A stretch of 64,000 nucleotides of DNA from Micractinium sp. NFX-FRZ (Eukaryota > Chlorophyta > Trebouxiophyceae > Chlorellales > Chlorellaceae): NCBI GenBank assembly GCA_029339195.1, contig JAPTJF010000365.1:1-64000 (forward strand). Reading direction: 5' to 3'. The notes beneath the pieces were generated by a model that did not search any database, was not told the origin of the DNA, and worked only from the letters and a program-made list of their open reading frames with translations. Below, piece by piece: positions 22,978 to 40,500 of the stretch. A program made the translations under genes and the position numbers. Every line of letters begins with the position of its first letter. The first letter of the stretch is position 1.

Positions 22978-25019
22978 ATGGCGTCAATCGGCGCGCTTCC
23001 ATACGAGCTGCTCACGGCCACCTTTGAACACCTTGAAGTCGACTTGAGAGAGAGGTGCGGCCCGTTCCCCCTTGCATACTGGCACGGCCATCTCGCTTCA
23101 TGAGCTCGCGGCAGGGCCCAGCTGTCCCTTGTCCCTGCACTGGGGCCGCGCCTGCGGGCTGCCGCCGCCTGCTCTTCGACCGCCTCCCGACCGTTTGCTG
23201 CTCTCCGCGGCGCCGACTCTTGCGCCTTGCAGGCACCGTGTGCTGCCGCTGGTTTGCCACCGTTGGCGGCAGCTGGCCAGCAGCCGCCAGCTTTTGCGCA
23301 AGGTGTCCCTCCCCATCTCTCACTTGACGGTGGCGGGGCTGGAGTCTCTGAGCCAGTGGTTGGCGGTGCGCGCGGCGCCTCATGTGCAGCAGCTGACCCT
23401 AGTGATGGACAGAGAACTCGCTGCACATGCGATGAGCGTGTGCGCAGTCATCCTGGCGTGCAGCGGCAGCGGCACCCTGCAGGAGCTGGAGCTGATCACG
23501 GGGAGCTGGGTGCTGCCGCTGGGCGCCTGGCTCGCGCCGCTGGGGCGCAGCCTGCGGGTGCTAACGGTGGATTCAACCCAGTGCGACACGCTCGTGTCCG
23601 GCTCGCTGGCAAGCATGACGGCGCTGCAAGAGCTGGTGCTTAGGAGCGACAGTAGTTTTGAGTTTGGCGAGGCGGCTCGCCTGCCGCTGTCGCTGACACG
23701 CTTCCGTTTGGACATCCTCGGCGAGAGCGGGCTCCCCCAGCAGGTGTGCGGTGGCAGGCGGTTGCTGCACGTGTATGTGTGCGCGAGCATGGTGTGCGCA
23801 TATGGGTGGGGCGCAAGCTGAGGGGTCTGCTGTATGCATCGCAGCGTGCAGGCACATGCCTCCATGCAAGCTGTTCCTCCAGCGCGCAGTGTCAACACTG
23901 TGCGCCAACTGAACCGTCTCACGGTTTCCTCACTGCACAGATGGCATGCCTGGTGGACCTGCGCGAGCTCACGCTGAACGGCATGCTGGAGCCCGAAGGC
24001 TTCGATGTCCTGGCACAGCTGAGCAGCCTGGAGCGCTTGGAGCTGGGCGCCGAGAATGGAGCCCTGCCCGGCTGCCTGTCCAAGCTCACCTGGCTGCGCT
24101 CCCTGGCCATTTCTGGGTGAAGCTGTTGAGGCAGATGACCCCGATGCCATGCATGTGGATGTGGCCAAGGCAGTGCAGCACTTGAGCCAGCTCACCCGGC
24201 TGGTGCGTGGGTTGCTGGGGAGGCTTGCATGAGCCTGCGAGCGAGGAGGGGCGGTTGTTGGGGACCCGTGTGGCCACTGTTGAGCGCCTTTGGACTGGAT
24301 GGCCATGCCTTGGCGCAGTACCCTCCCAGTTGAGGGCCGTGCGTGCGGGCTTGCCACAGTCCTGGCTGTGCGGAGCTGGCAGGTGGATGGTGTGCGCGGC
24401 AAGCGTGCTGTTTGCAGAGGGAGCGTGAGCAGGCGCATGGCGTTGCAGCCGGGCATGCAGGCACAGTTGTCTGGCAGAGGCAGCCGCTGTGCCAGGCCAG
24501 GCCATGCCCTGCCATGCCACTCACCAGGCGCTGCTCATACAGCCTGCTTGTGCTGCTGCCTGCCCTGCCTCAGGTGCTGGATTTTGAGGCGCCTGAGCCT
24601 CCCGCCTGCCTCGCCAGCCTCAGCGGCCTGCAGCAGCTGTACGGGAAGTGCGGCGTGCCGGGCGCGACGCTGCCACCTGGCCGCTGGTCTGCCCTGCGCA
24701 CGCTTGCCCTGCCGTGTGACATGCTGGCGGCAAGCCTGCCGTCGTTGCGCACGGCTGAGCGGCTTGAGCAGCTGGGCGCCTTTCACTGTGGCGCCGGCGC
24801 CCCCATCGCCCCCGTCCTGCACTGGGCGGCACAGCGCCCCCGCCTGCAGCTCCTGCAGGCAAGCAGCTCCTTTTGGAAGCCTTGGCTTGGAGGGAGGGAG
24901 CGGAAGCCCAAGAGGCACTGGCAGAGGCGCAGCAGTTGCACCCTGGCCTGCGCATTGCCTCCGAGCAGCCGATCCACCTGTTTGGCACAGACTACTATGC
25001 GGACGAGTGGGCTGCCTAG
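22978..25019 (+). CDS. F-box/LRR-like protein with frame anomalies
   Basis: MASIGALPYELLTATFEHLE is a degenerate F-box start, suggesting an SCF ubiquitin-ligase adaptor; RHRVLPLVCHRWRQLASS completes it. Leucine-rich stretches follow (LQELELITGSW, LRVLTVDST, LRELTLNG, LERLELGAENG). Exons: 22978-23054, 23233-23743, 23941-24202, 24574 to 25019. Exon 3 needs a one-base correction: at GGG 24115-24117 the frame runs into TGA, while dropping one G gives SGEAVEADDPDAMHVDVAKA, which continues through LSQLTRL into VLDFEAPEPP of exon 4 in phase. In exon 4 the frame must change again near 24859, either through a 77-base GC-AG intron (24859-24935, CAG/gcaagc) or through a missing base. The ending is HLFGTDYYADEWAA. 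It may be an assembly error or a decaying gene. Confidence 0.65.
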
Positions 25020-25084
25020 CACTTATCGCATGATATGCCTGCCTCCCCCAGTACTTGCCTCTGCATGCATGTCGCGGGGTGGCT

Positions 25085-25089
25085 TGTAA
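25085..25089 (+). terminator. Polyadenylation signal TGTAA (F-box gene)
   Basis: TGTAA 66 bases after the stop at 25019. Its presence suggests the locus is, or recently was, expressed. Confidence 0.6.
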
Positions 25090-25804
25090 CACATGCAGCT
25101 GGCGGTGGAGACACAGGAGAGACGAGGCGTGGGAGCCCGCCACCAGCGGGGCGGCATGCTTTTGAGAGGGAAGAGTGTGCAGCAGCGCCTGCGCCACAGC
25201 ACACACGCAGGACAGCTGCGCAGCTTCAACGCAGCAACATGGCAGGGCAGGCGCGCGGTACTGGAAGTGCAGCGGGCGCTCACGAGGTGTGAACCCTTTG
25301 CATATCATATTAGATCCTGTCACTGCGCTTGAGGAGGCACGCTGCCTCCTCACCTCCCCTGTTCCAGATCCCCACAGACCGCTGGTGAGTGAGTAGCTTA
25401 CACGCAGCGCAACCCACCGCCGCTGGTGCCCCGCCTCGGCGGGGAAAAATGAGGCAAATGAGACGCGGGGGGCATGAGGCGGGGGGCAGGCGCTGGGAGG
25501 GGCGATTCCGGGGGCGCACCGCTGTCAAGCGTGCATGGTTCAAGCCAGCAAAACAAAACGTCAAGCAGGGTGGAAGCAGAACACGTCACGCGGGTCAAGT
25601 TCAGGGGGGCTTGGAGGGGCTGGGGAGGCTGCCGCGCTCACAGGCGGGCCCTCCCCAGCCCACTCCCGCCCATTTGCAGTGCATGTAGGCTACCTAGCTT
25701 CACGCCGCTTCTACTTTCATTCTAAGCCGCTGGCCAGCGCGCTCCAGGAGAGGCCATGCTCAGCACGCCCGGCGTGCAGGCGAGGGAGGGTGTGCGCCGC
25801 CCGC
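25090..25804. other. Convergent intergenic interval
   Basis: Lies between the 3' ends of the F-box gene (+) and ATP sulfurylase (-). One minus-strand TGTAA complement occurs near 25397 (GCTTACAC on plus). No coding exon is supported. Confidence 0.5.
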
Positions 25805-30973
<5,169 letters not shown>

Positions 30974-31340
30974 GACGTCTGCTGGTGCCCTCAATCAAAC
31001 AGTGGGTAGCTTGAAGGAGGTCGCAACCCCTGTCAGACACTCGGCAATAGTGTTGCGTGAAGAAGAGCAATGCACGGGTTGGGAAGGCCCGCATGCACCT
31101 CCTTCACTCCTGCATCCGCCACGCCTGCCAAGAAAGAGGGACACGCCGTCCCCTTTGGGCCTCCGCGCTTCCCAGCATTGTTGTGCACCTTTGCTGCAAT
31201 CAAAATAGACGTGCAGCCTGCGCCAGCCCAGCTTGCCCAACCACCCTCCCCCTCCGCTCCCTGTTGCCGGGGTTCCCCGACCCCCGCGCCCGGTCAGCCA
31301 GCCGTGATAGGCAGCGGCCGACGCAGCGACAGCCCCAGGC
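30974..31340. promoter_or_regulatory. Divergent promoter region, ATP sulfurylase / carrier
   Basis: Only 367 bases separate the two start codons (30973 minus, 31341 plus), so both 5' UTRs and promoters must share this stretch. I see no clear TATA box. Co-regulation is an inference from geometry. Confidence 0.6.
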
Positions 31341-34300
31341 ATGCCCTCCGGCGAGGCCACAAGTGTGGCAACCGCCGCTGCCACTGCCGCCACTGCCGCC
31401 GCCGCCGCCATGGCAACGCAGCAGCAGACAGCGGCGCCACCGCCCGCCCCCTCGGCTGCCAGCCTGTCCAAGCTTTGGGACAGCTCCAAGTGTGTAGTGG
31501 GTTAGGACGTGTGTGAGGGCGGCTGCGAGGCTGGGCCGGGGCAGCACGGCTTGTTCAGCTGCCATCGGCCGGGCGCAGCGCTCCCGCCGCGTGCCCTTGC
31601 GCCTGCCTTGCAGCCATCCCTGCCTGCTCCCACCGCCGCAGCGTGCAGCGCCAGCAGCGGAACCATGGAACCGCTCGCTCACCAGTCCACTGCCTGTCTT
31701 TGCTGCTAACTCCATCCCAGCACTGCTCTGCCCCGCTGTTGCTTTCCTGTGCAGGATGTTCGTTGCTGGCGGGTCGGCGGGCGCCGTGGCACGCACAGCC
31801 ACCGCCCCGCTGGACAGAATCAAGCTCCTCTTCCAGGTTGGCAGCTTGCCATGCTCCTTTTGTCTCGATTTTGTTTCCAAAAAGCGTTGATCTGAACAGT
31901 TTGCCTCGTGTGGCTGAGGCCCGCCATGTACCGATTGTGTTGTTCTGTGTGAATATTGGTGCTGTTTGCAACATGCTGTCGCGGCGCCATATCCCTATAT
32001 CCCCATGTGTCTGTCAATGTTGCGTGAGTGTTAACAGCTTGCATCGTTCATGCTGACGCATGCGTGTTGGCCTCATTACCGCAGTTGCTACAGCCGCCCG
32101 CCTGCCAATGCATGTCGTCACACACCCACAGCCGCCCGCCCCCCACCCCCGCGGTGCTGCAGGGTGCCAGCGGTGCCCCACTGCAAGCGCCAGCACCACC
32201 CCCGCCTCTCACCCCGCGCTACCACCACTTTTCCGTCACGCATTCATCCAGCCGTTCCCCGCCGCCCGCTGTGCCTGCTGCAGGTGCAAGCGGTGCCCAG
32301 CGCGGGGACCTGCACCACTCGGTCTCTCACTGAGCTATCTCTGGCGCCCGCTGTGCCTGCTGCTGCAGGTGCAAGCCGTGCCCAGCGCGGGGACCAGCGC
32401 CACAGCTTACACAGGGGTGGGGCAGGCGGCGCGCAAGATTTTTGCAGAGGAGGGGGTGCGGGCCTTCTGGAAGGGCAACGGGCTCAACATCATCCGGTGA
32501 GGCCCGGGGAGGGAGGGAGGGCAGCAGGGCAGGCCAGCAATGCAGTGCGGTGCAGCGCAGGCAGGGGGGCAGCAGGGGCCCAGCATTGGAGGCGCACGAC
32601 TGCTGCTGCGGGGCACAAGTGGTGGGGAGGCAAGGAAGGGATGCTGCGGGGCAGAAGGGCTGGAGGGGGGAAGGAGCGGTGCAAGACCTCAGCGCAGTGC
32701 AGCAGCACAGAATGGGTTGGGGGCTGGCGGGTGGGCGCGCCTGTGACGCACAGCAGCAGCAGCAGCAGCAGCCTTGAGCTCAAAGTGTTGCGGCAGGCGC
32801 GGGCCAGGAAGAGCACGTGGCTGGCGGCGCAGGCAGATGAAGCCCGCTCGCCTGTCGCTGCACCCCACCCCACCTGATCGTCCCCTCCTTCTGAGCAAGC
32901 CCGCTCCTCTCCCTGCACCCCACCACGCCGCCTATCCTCATTCTTGTCCCCGCACCCAACCCACCCCTCTTCACCTGCCTGCCTGTCCTGCCTGCCCTTT
33001 GTGCCGGGCCGGCTCCTCTCCTCCCACCCCCACCTCGCCTACCCTGCCTGCCCCACTTTCTTCTCCCCTCCTTCCTCTGTGCCACCCCGCAGCATCTTCC
33101 CCTACTCCGCCGCCCAGCTGTCCGCCAACGACCAGTACAAGCGCATCTTTGCGGATGAGCACGGCGAGCTGACGGTGCCCAAGCGGCTGCTGTCGGGCGC
33201 GTGCGCGGGCATGACGGCCACCGCGCTCACGCACCCGCTGGACACGATGCGGCTGCGGCTGGCGCTGCCAAACCACGGATACAGGGGTGGGTGGGGCTGG
33301 GGCGGGGCGGGAGGAGGGCGGGACCAGAGGCGGGTTGGGTGCCGCCGGTGCTGGGACAGAGCATGCCGGTTTGCAGCGTGGGTCGGCGGGCAGGCGGCAC
33401 AGCCCGGCAGTGGCTGCCTGGCTCCCACTGCTCCCAGCTTCCCGCCCTTGCTTCACCCCCACCGCCGTACCCCCTCCCCGCCCCGACACACGCGTACCTT
33501 GTGCCGGTTCTCACCCTCTCTGCCTCACCACCGCCCCCTCCTCTCCTAGGCGTGACGGCTTAGTGGCGGTCATGCACACGGAGGTAGCGCGTGCTCTTCA
33601 CAAGTGTCTATCCCTGCCTCACCATCCTTCCCCTCCCTGCTCTCTCTGCCTGGCCCCAGGCATGGCCGACGGCTTTGTGACGGTCATACGCAGCGAGGGC
33701 ATCCTGGCGCTGTACAAGGGGCTCATCCCCACCCTGGTGGGCATTGCCCCCTACGCCGCCCTCAACTTTGCCTCCTACGACCTGCTAAAGCGATACGTGT
33801 ACGACGCCGGGGACAAGTGAGTTGGCTGTATTGGGTTGCAAGGTTGGGGAGGAATGAGTGAGGGGCGTGTGAGGTGGTGGTCATGCCGCCATCTGCTTGG
33901 CTCAAATGTGTGTTTACAGTGCGAGTGAGAAGCGAGTGCCAGGGTGAGGTGTGTTGCTTGTTGGCGAGGCAGCGGGGGTTGCAGGGAGTCATCCTGGGGC
34001 CTGCCCGAGAGGTGTGTGCATGGCGGTGGGGCCAGCAAGTATGGCGGTGGTGCGGGCATGCCCCCCAGTGCAGTGCAGCTTACGACGCCAGCCCCCACCG
34101 AACCCAGGAGCCAGCTGGTTTGCACACGCAGGGCATCTGCCGCTGCCACCCGGCCCCTACCTGTTGCCCGCCCCGTCCGCGCGCCTACTTGCCCACTGCC
34201 GTTGCCTCTACTCTCCTGCTGCTGCTCGCCCCGCCATCTGACCCTCCGCCCTCCCTGCCCCTGCCCCTCCTTCTCGTCCCGCTTGATTCCGCTCCCCCAG

Positions 34301-34798
34301 GAAGCAGCACCCGGGCGCCAACCTTCTGATGGGAGGGGCAGCGGGCACCGTGGCGGCCACGGTGTGCTACCCTCTGGACACCATCCGGCGGCGCATGCAG
34401 ATGAAGGGGGTGATGTACAGCAGCCAGGTGTGTGTGTGCATTTGGGCGGAGTGTCAAAGGGCTACAGGCTGGTTGGGAGAAGGTGGAGGCCGCGCCTTGC
34501 TGTTTTGATGCATCCGCCATCCAGCCCGCATCTGCCTCTCCCACTCCCAGCCACCGCCCCCCTCCGTTGTCATCCACCTACCCCCAACCCGCATCACTTG
34601 CCCCCCCTCTTCTCCCCCCTGCCCCTCCCTCAGGCCAATGCCTTTGCAACCATCTGGCGCACCGAGGGCGTGCGCGGGTTCTACCGCGGCTGGGCTGCCA
34701 ACTCGATGAAGGTGGTGCCGCAGAACGCCATCCGCTTTGTGAGCTACGAGGCGCTCAAGGGCCTGGTGGGCGTGAAGAAGGCCAAGACGGACACCTGA
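31341..34798 (+). CDS. Mitochondrial carrier family protein, adenylate/PAPS branch
   Basis: SLC25-type carrier. Seven exons: 31341-31489, 31755-31836, 32369-32496, 33093-33286, 33660-33816, 34301-34427, 34634-34798; 333 residues. Three repeats each carry the signature: PLDRIKLLFQ, PLDTMRLRLALP, PLDTIRRRMQMKG. Between them are VRAFWKGNGLNIIRIFPYSA, ALYKGLIPTLVGIAPYAALN and VRGFYRGWAANSMKVVPQNA. The wording (WKGN...IRIFPYSA, TALTHPLD..RLRLA) most resembles plant TAAC/PAPST1 and related ADP/ATP or PAPS carriers rather than canonical AAC, and no RRRMMM motif is present. The N-terminal about 50 residues are Ala/Thr/Gln/Pro-rich and may include a plastid or mitochondrial targeting extension. The substrate is not decidable from sequence. 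Confidence 0.9.
32160..32330 (+). repeat. Junction echoes of carrier exon 3 acceptor
   Basis: At 32263-32325, CTGCTGCAG then GTGCAAGCGGTGCCCAGCGC is a close copy of the true exon 3 start at 32369 (GTGCAAGCCGTGCCCAGCGC), offset 85 bp. A more decayed copy lies at 32155-32195 (GGTGCTGCAGGGTGCCAGCG). Confidence 0.88.
33546..33585 (+). repeat. Junction echo of carrier exon 5 acceptor
   Basis: CTAG then GCGTGACGGCTTAGTGGCGG and TCATGCACACGGAGG copies the exon 5 start at 33660 (GCATGGCCGACGGCTTTGTG...TCATACGCAGCGAGG), offset 110 bp. An in-frame TAG makes the copy non-coding. Confidence 0.83.
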
Positions 34799-35118
34799 GC
34801 CAGCTGCCACCATTTGGCCCTCGTCTTCTTGCTCTGCTGCATGCTTTGCCCCTCCCAATTGGAATGTACACAAACACACCCGCTAGGGGTTTGCGAGCCT
34901 GTTCTACGTGGCGCACCGACTGATTGTGTGCCTGCTTGCCTCCCCTGCCCCTGCTCTTCTTTGTTGCGCCCCCCCCCTGACTGTCATGCGCCCTTGCCCC
35001 CCCTGACTGCACTGCTGCAATGTTGTGAGCATGACATTGAAGCGCTGCCAGCTGGGGGCAACATGGGCAGGCAGGGGGTGTGGCTGGGCGCGGAAGGGAG
35101 GGAGGGTTTTAGCCAGTT
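34799..35118. other. Intergenic after carrier
   Basis: 3' flank of the carrier gene. No TGTAA was found, and nothing coding is supported before the duplicated segment begins near 35119. Confidence 0.45.
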
Positions 35119-36700
35119 GCTGCTTGCATTCCGAATCAACAGAATGAACAGCAGCGGCTGCCGGCCAATGCACAGCAGGCACAACAAGCAGACCCCTCGA
35201 CGCCTCGCATGCGCCCCCACGGATGCGCGCGCTGGGCGTGGCACATGCAAGGGAAGTGGCCACAATTACGGCAGCCGACGTGGCGGCAGAGCACGGCCAG
35301 AAACAAGCAGCAGCCATACATGGGAGCTGCCAAGGATGCATACAGAGGGAAAGCAAAAACTGTGTATGGTAAGAATCTATTAGTGGAAGGAATGGGGAGA
35401 GCAGAGTGGGTCAGGGTCAAAAGGCAGCGAGGCGGGTTGACAGCAGGGGAAACTGCAGGTTCCCCGCATCAAGTGCTCCCTGCCACCACCACAGGGGTGG
35501 GCGGGAAAAATAATACACACGCCATGGGCAGGCGCCCCTGGGCGCAGGCGGCGACCAGCTGGATCAACTTTTTTCGCCATGGCCCCCCGCCGTCGAAGGC
35601 CCGGCGCTAACGTCTCACTCCGGCCCCCAAGCAGCGGTACCACTTCACTGCAGTTGCCGCCGCCGGCATGAGCACCCTCCTCGCCACTGCTGCTGGCGCC
35701 TCGCTGGCCCCGGTGCGAGCTGGCGCCGCCCACCGGTGTGCCGGGATCCACTCCGCAAGCAGAAGGCAGCGCCGGTGCGGCTGCCCCTGCAGGGCAGGAA
35801 GGGGGGGTGTTGGGGGCCGTGGGGGCTGCCAGCATGGCCAGAAGACAAGGCCACCACCACCACCAGCGCGTGCAAGACAAGCCAGCCAGCCAGCCAGCCA
35901 ACCGGCTCTAGGGCACTGCTGCAAGCTGCACCCAGCAATCCATGGGCTTGTCAGCAGGCCCCGCTCGCCTTTTGGCTCTTCTGGTGGCAGCAGCAGGCGG
36001 AAGGGAGGGGTGGGGTCGGGCATGGGCAGGGAGCGGCCCGCGTCCCGGGCCACTGCAGCAGGAGCGGTGGGGACCAGGCAGAAGCTGGCAGGTGTCAAAG
36101 TGCACGCATTGCAGCCCATGCAGGCAACCAGGGACGGCTCAGTGCAGGTGTTAGCAGGCCTTTGGGAACTGGTGATCAGGCAGCAATGCCACACAAGCAC
36201 CCGCGCCCGCTGCGCTGCACCCTATGCGCTGGCTGCACTGGGCTACTCACTCATACGCTTGATAATGGCATCTTGCTCAGTTTGCAATCGCTTGAAGTAG
36301 TAGCGAGCGGCATGATACAGCGCCTGGTCGCTGCCAGGTGCGGCAGGAATGCCCGCGGCTGCCTCTTTGGCCGCGGGCTCAATAAGGCTCATTACCAGCT
36401 TGTGTGTGTGGAGAATCAGGCTAGCAAGCTCCTGCAACCTTTCTTCCTCCTTGCTGGGCTGCTGACCCATGCCGGAGCAGGCCTGCAGCTGCGCACGGAG
36501 CTGGTGACGGCGGCCCGGCGGCGTGCAGTGGCGGCCAACCCAGCGACGCCTGCAGGTGGGAGCGGGCGGCGGGCCACCGCCGCGCGAAACCTTCCAGCAC
36601 CGCTGCCGGGTACTGAGCTGCCTGGCCGGGGGTGGCTGGGGTCCGCGGGAGTTCCAAGCAGGCCGCGGCAGGGTTCCGACGCGGCGAGCTCTGTTGGCGC
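35119..36700. repeat. Segmental duplication, copy A
   Basis: Shares colinear high identity with 54258-55815, including an apparently identical stretch of about 175 bases at 35607-35782. It contains the small minus-strand gene at 35645-36470. No terminal inverted repeats or target-site duplication were evident to me. Confidence 0.9.
35645..36470 (-). CDS. Small unknown protein, duplicated gene copy A
   Basis: Family not recognised. Exons (minus): 36251-36470, 35932-36052, 35645-35786; 160 residues. The first exon encodes MGQQPSKEEERLQELASLIL followed by HKLVMSLIEPAAKEAAAGIP and YYFKRLQTEQDAIIKRM: a charged helical, possibly coiled-coil protein with an N-myristoylation-like start (Gly2). Exon 2 gives a Pro-rich stretch (LPMPDPTPPFRLLLPPEEPK). 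Exon 3 in this phase is Arg/Gln-rich and ends RRRQLQ; other acceptors would give a different tail, so the C-terminus is uncertain. Exon lengths (220, 121, 142) are identical in copy B, and the donor ATGA/gtgagt and acceptor CTGCAG are kept in both. That supports this strand and splicing. Confidence 0.6.
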
Positions 36701-37530
36701 GGGCAAAATCCGGCACATATGGGCACATGCTTCAGGGCAAGAGGAGACCCCCAAGGGGGCAGGACGAGCGCCTCGCGGGCAGGTCATGCACAGCACCGCA
36801 GCCACCTGGCGCCGGCTGGCATTTTTTGCACCACAGCACCTGCTGCCCTCGTGGCAGTGCAGCCTGTGCTGCCGAATGACTGGGAACCCTTACAAACCAT
36901 GCCCCTAAGTCATGAGGGAGCGCCACGTGACGCAAAAGGCTGGCGGAGAGGGGGTGTAGTGTGGGGGTGCAGGGAGGGGGAGCCCTTGGGCGCTATGGGC
37001 GTTGCACCCGGGTGTAGTGCCAGGCAACGGAGGTACAGTTCAGGTGTACAGCCAGAAATACAGCCGGAAGTGTACAGCAGGGCGGAGAGGTTGAATGGGC
37101 AACAGTAGAGCTGCGGGGGATACAAAAGGCAGCAGCTGGAGGGTGGCAGTGGTGGTGGGTACAGTGACACAAGCAATGAGTGCTCAGGAAAGTGTGTCTG
37201 AAAGGCGGAATGTCCAATGGAAGGAAGGGTGCTGCATGGCGAGTCCAGAGGTGGGAATGAAATGAGTGCAAGGGGCAAGGGACCTTTGCGCGTGTGGGGG
37301 TGGGGGGCGTGGCTGTGGGGGGCGAGGGGTGTGGGGGTGTGCTTGGGGGGACGTCTCAAGCAACGCTATCACTTGCCTTTTATTCAGAGGAGTGGCACGG
37401 GAGCTGAGGCGGCGGGCGGCGCACATGTGGGGCTTGAGCGCTCCTTGCCCAGCCAACCATGCCTGCTCTCAACTGCCTGCACGCTATGAGCCACCGAGCG
37501 GGGCCCGGCGGCGCGCCGTCACCCCACCCC
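36701..37530. other. Intergenic between copy A and amine oxidase
   Basis: About 0.8 kb holding the 3' flank of the amine oxidase. A minus-strand TGTAA complement occurs near 36890 (CCTTACAAA), far from the stop. Two short GTACAG/ACAGCC near-repeats lie at 37033-37080. No gene is supported. Confidence 0.45.
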
Positions 37531-40500
37531 TCACTCCAGGCTCCACTCTGTGTCCTCCGGGTCTCCCAGGTCGGGTGTGCACGTCTCAAAGTCGAATTTG
37601 TCCACAATGTCCATTGTGGCCAGAGCTGCAGTTGTTGGTGGGTGGGTGGAGAGAAGGAGGGGAAGGAGGGGCAGGCACATCCTTGGGAAATGAAGGGAAG
37701 TGGCACCCAGACCGCTGAGCCCAGCAGTGCAAAACGTTTGCCTGCCGTGGCGGCAGCCCTGGCAGCGGCAGCAGTGGCAGCGGCAGCGGGCCGTCTCACA
37801 GTCGAGGTAGTTCCAGGGCTTGATGGTGAGCATGGTGCCATGGTTGGTGATCAGCGGCACGTCCTCGGAGCGGGGCACGTGCTGCGGGGGCGGGGCAGGG
37901 GGTGCGGGGGCGGTACGGTGTTGCAGGGAAGAGGGCAGGGGCGGGGCGCCTGCAGAGGCCGCGCTGTGTGTGCGACGCCCGTACAGCACACAGACACGGT
38001 GCGCCCGCTTGCCCACGTCATTTCGTTTAGCTATGCACAGCCTCCTCAGGTTGACAGCACCCGCTGACAGTGCCCGCCACTTGCCTATCCCAAAGGCACT
38101 TCTGCCCGCGCTGCTCTTTTATGCGACCCCGCCATCCCCCGCCAAGTCCCCGCCCTCCCTCGTGCCCTCAACACTGCGCCAGCTGGCACCCACCTGCACC
38201 CCCATGGCCACCCACAGCACCAGATCTTTCCCCACGGTGCCCTCCCCATCCACGTAATCCTTCATGCTGAACAGGGGCGACTGCGGGCAGGGGGGCAACG
38301 ACCAGAAGCTGGGCGTGAGGTGGCGGGTGTGCAGGCGGGGGGGGAAGGCGGCCCAGCAAGCAAGGTGGGGCGCGGTCGTGACCACGTTGCCACATGGGTC
38401 ACAGGCACCTTCCCGATCCCCAAAACCTGAAACGTATGCCCCGCCCAGCAGCACATGGCTTCGCTCGCATGCCCCACGCCCACTCGCATGTCGACTGGCC
38501 CTCCTATGCTCCCTCTCCCCCGCCTTCTGGCACCGCCCCCCAGCCACCCGCTCACCCCGCTGCTGTGGTAGTCGTAGATGGAGTAGTGACCACGTTCCTC
38601 CTCATCCTTGTGCACAGTGGCCCTGCACCAGGGTGGGCAGAACTTCCCTTTAATGCTGATGCAGGGTGGGCGTGCCGGATGGGCAGGAATGTCTTGAGAA
38701 GTGCCGTGCCGAACAGGCGAGCAGGCTGAGCGTTAGGGAGGCAGTGGACGTTTTGGGCCAGGGCACGGGTGGGCACAGAGCTGCCTGCAGCCCGTGTGGC
38801 TGCATCCACGCACGCATGTGCACAACGAGCTGGTTGGGCGGCGCTCGCACTGTGCAGGGGCAAAGCAGCGGGGTGGGGCGGCAGTCAGCCAGGCAGGCAG
38901 GCAGGCAGCAACCTCACCAGATGTGGTTGGTGGTCCAGTGCATCGCCTTGGCAATGGGGTGGTCCTCTGCGGGAGGGGGCGGGGCGATGTGTTGCGGGAC
39001 GGGCTGGCGGTTTGGGATGCTGGGATGCAATGGCAATAATGGCACACCACACACTGTGCAGCATTAGATAGCACGATGCAGCATTATTCATACATGCAGG
39101 GGAGGCGGTGCGCACGAAGCAGCGGCCAGCAGATGCCTGTATCGCGCAGCAAGGCGGTGCCGCGCTACGGGTGTCCTCTCTCAGACCCGCCCCCGGAGCC
39201 CCACATGCATGCACCCACGCACCGGGCAGCAGCTGCGATGTGGTGTAGCCGACAACCACGGCGTAGGAGCGAGGCACGCCCCACTTGTTGGTGCCTGCAC
39301 ACGCCAGGGAAGGTGGGGCACGCGTGTGTTGGTTGGCAGGGAGTGGGAATAGGAGCGGGTGGGAGAGGCCACCGTCTGGCCTCGCACAGCAGTGCTGGCA
39401 GAGCACGAGCTGCATGCGGCCAAGACGTGCTTGCCACACACAGTCACAGTCAGGTCGGCACCACTCACTGTTGATTGCCTGGACGGCGTAGATGCTGGGC
39501 ACCTGCACGCAGGCGAGGCGGTGGCGAGAACGCAAGCAGACGGTTGACACATGGTGGTGGCAGCACTCGAGCAAAATGCCTCTCTCAAGGTTCAATCGAA
39601 TAGCAGGCCTCTGCCCACCTTGTGGTTGCGGGGGGATTCCTAGACTCCTTCTGCACCACTTCCTCCCCCCTTCCCCTCTTTCTCCCAATCCATGATGCAT
39701 GCAACGAGTTTCCGGTCAAACCTAGCATGCTGGCCTCATTTTGTATTCGAATGAGAAGCCGGCCCCCTTCTGTGTGCACCACCTCTCCCTCCTTCCTTTC
39801 CTCCCCTTGGCGAGGTCACGTGTATCCACCCCCAAGCAGCCTGCCTACCTTGTAGTCGAATGAGAAGCCGGCCTCCTTCTGCAGCACCTCTTCCTTCATG
39901 TACTTGAACCCCTGGGAGTAGCCCCAGGCGGGGGCCGTCACGCCCGCATCCTCGTAGCTACCAAACTGCAGGCGCACGGCGCAGGGCGCGCAGACGGCAG
40001 GGTGGCCGAGGGTGGGGCAGGGGGCAGTGGTGGGTGTGGCGTGCCCAAGGGTGGGGGTTCCGCCGGCGGCTGCAGGCCACCAAGCCTTTTGCGGCGGCAC
40101 TGCATCCAGCGGGAGCTTCTGTCATCCGTCCTCCCGCCCTCCCACCTTCATAGACTTTTTGACCATCTGGTTGGAGGCGCCCATCACATCCAAATCGATC
40201 TGCGGTGGGGGCAGTGTTGCGAGATGTGCGGGAAGTCAAAAACCAAATCACCAGATCGGCCAAAGTGCGGCACGCAAGCTTGAGGAGGCGGCAGCTGAGC
40301 TGGCAGAACGGGCGCGTGTGCACAGCAAGCAGGGCGAGCAGCGGTGGTGGCGTGGCAACACATGTGACAGGTCAGCGTGCCCACTCACCTTCCAGAGGCC
40401 GATGTGGTCGTGAATCACGCCAGCGGTCCACTGCTGCACGCGCGGCATGTAGGGCTTGTCGGGCGCGCTGAGGCCGTGCTCTGCGGGGCGCAGCGGGGGC

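Noticed and set aside
30974..30994. ATP sulfurylase start at 30994
   Set aside because: That codon is TTG. The ATG at 30973 gives a normal presequence.
35668..36300. Plus-strand frame starting MSTLLATAAGASLAPVRAGA, resembling a transit peptide
   Set aside because: Tempting because it is identical in both copies, but the sequence after about 40 residues is low-complexity and the two copies diverge in frame. The minus-strand model preserves three exon lengths and splice sites in both copies.
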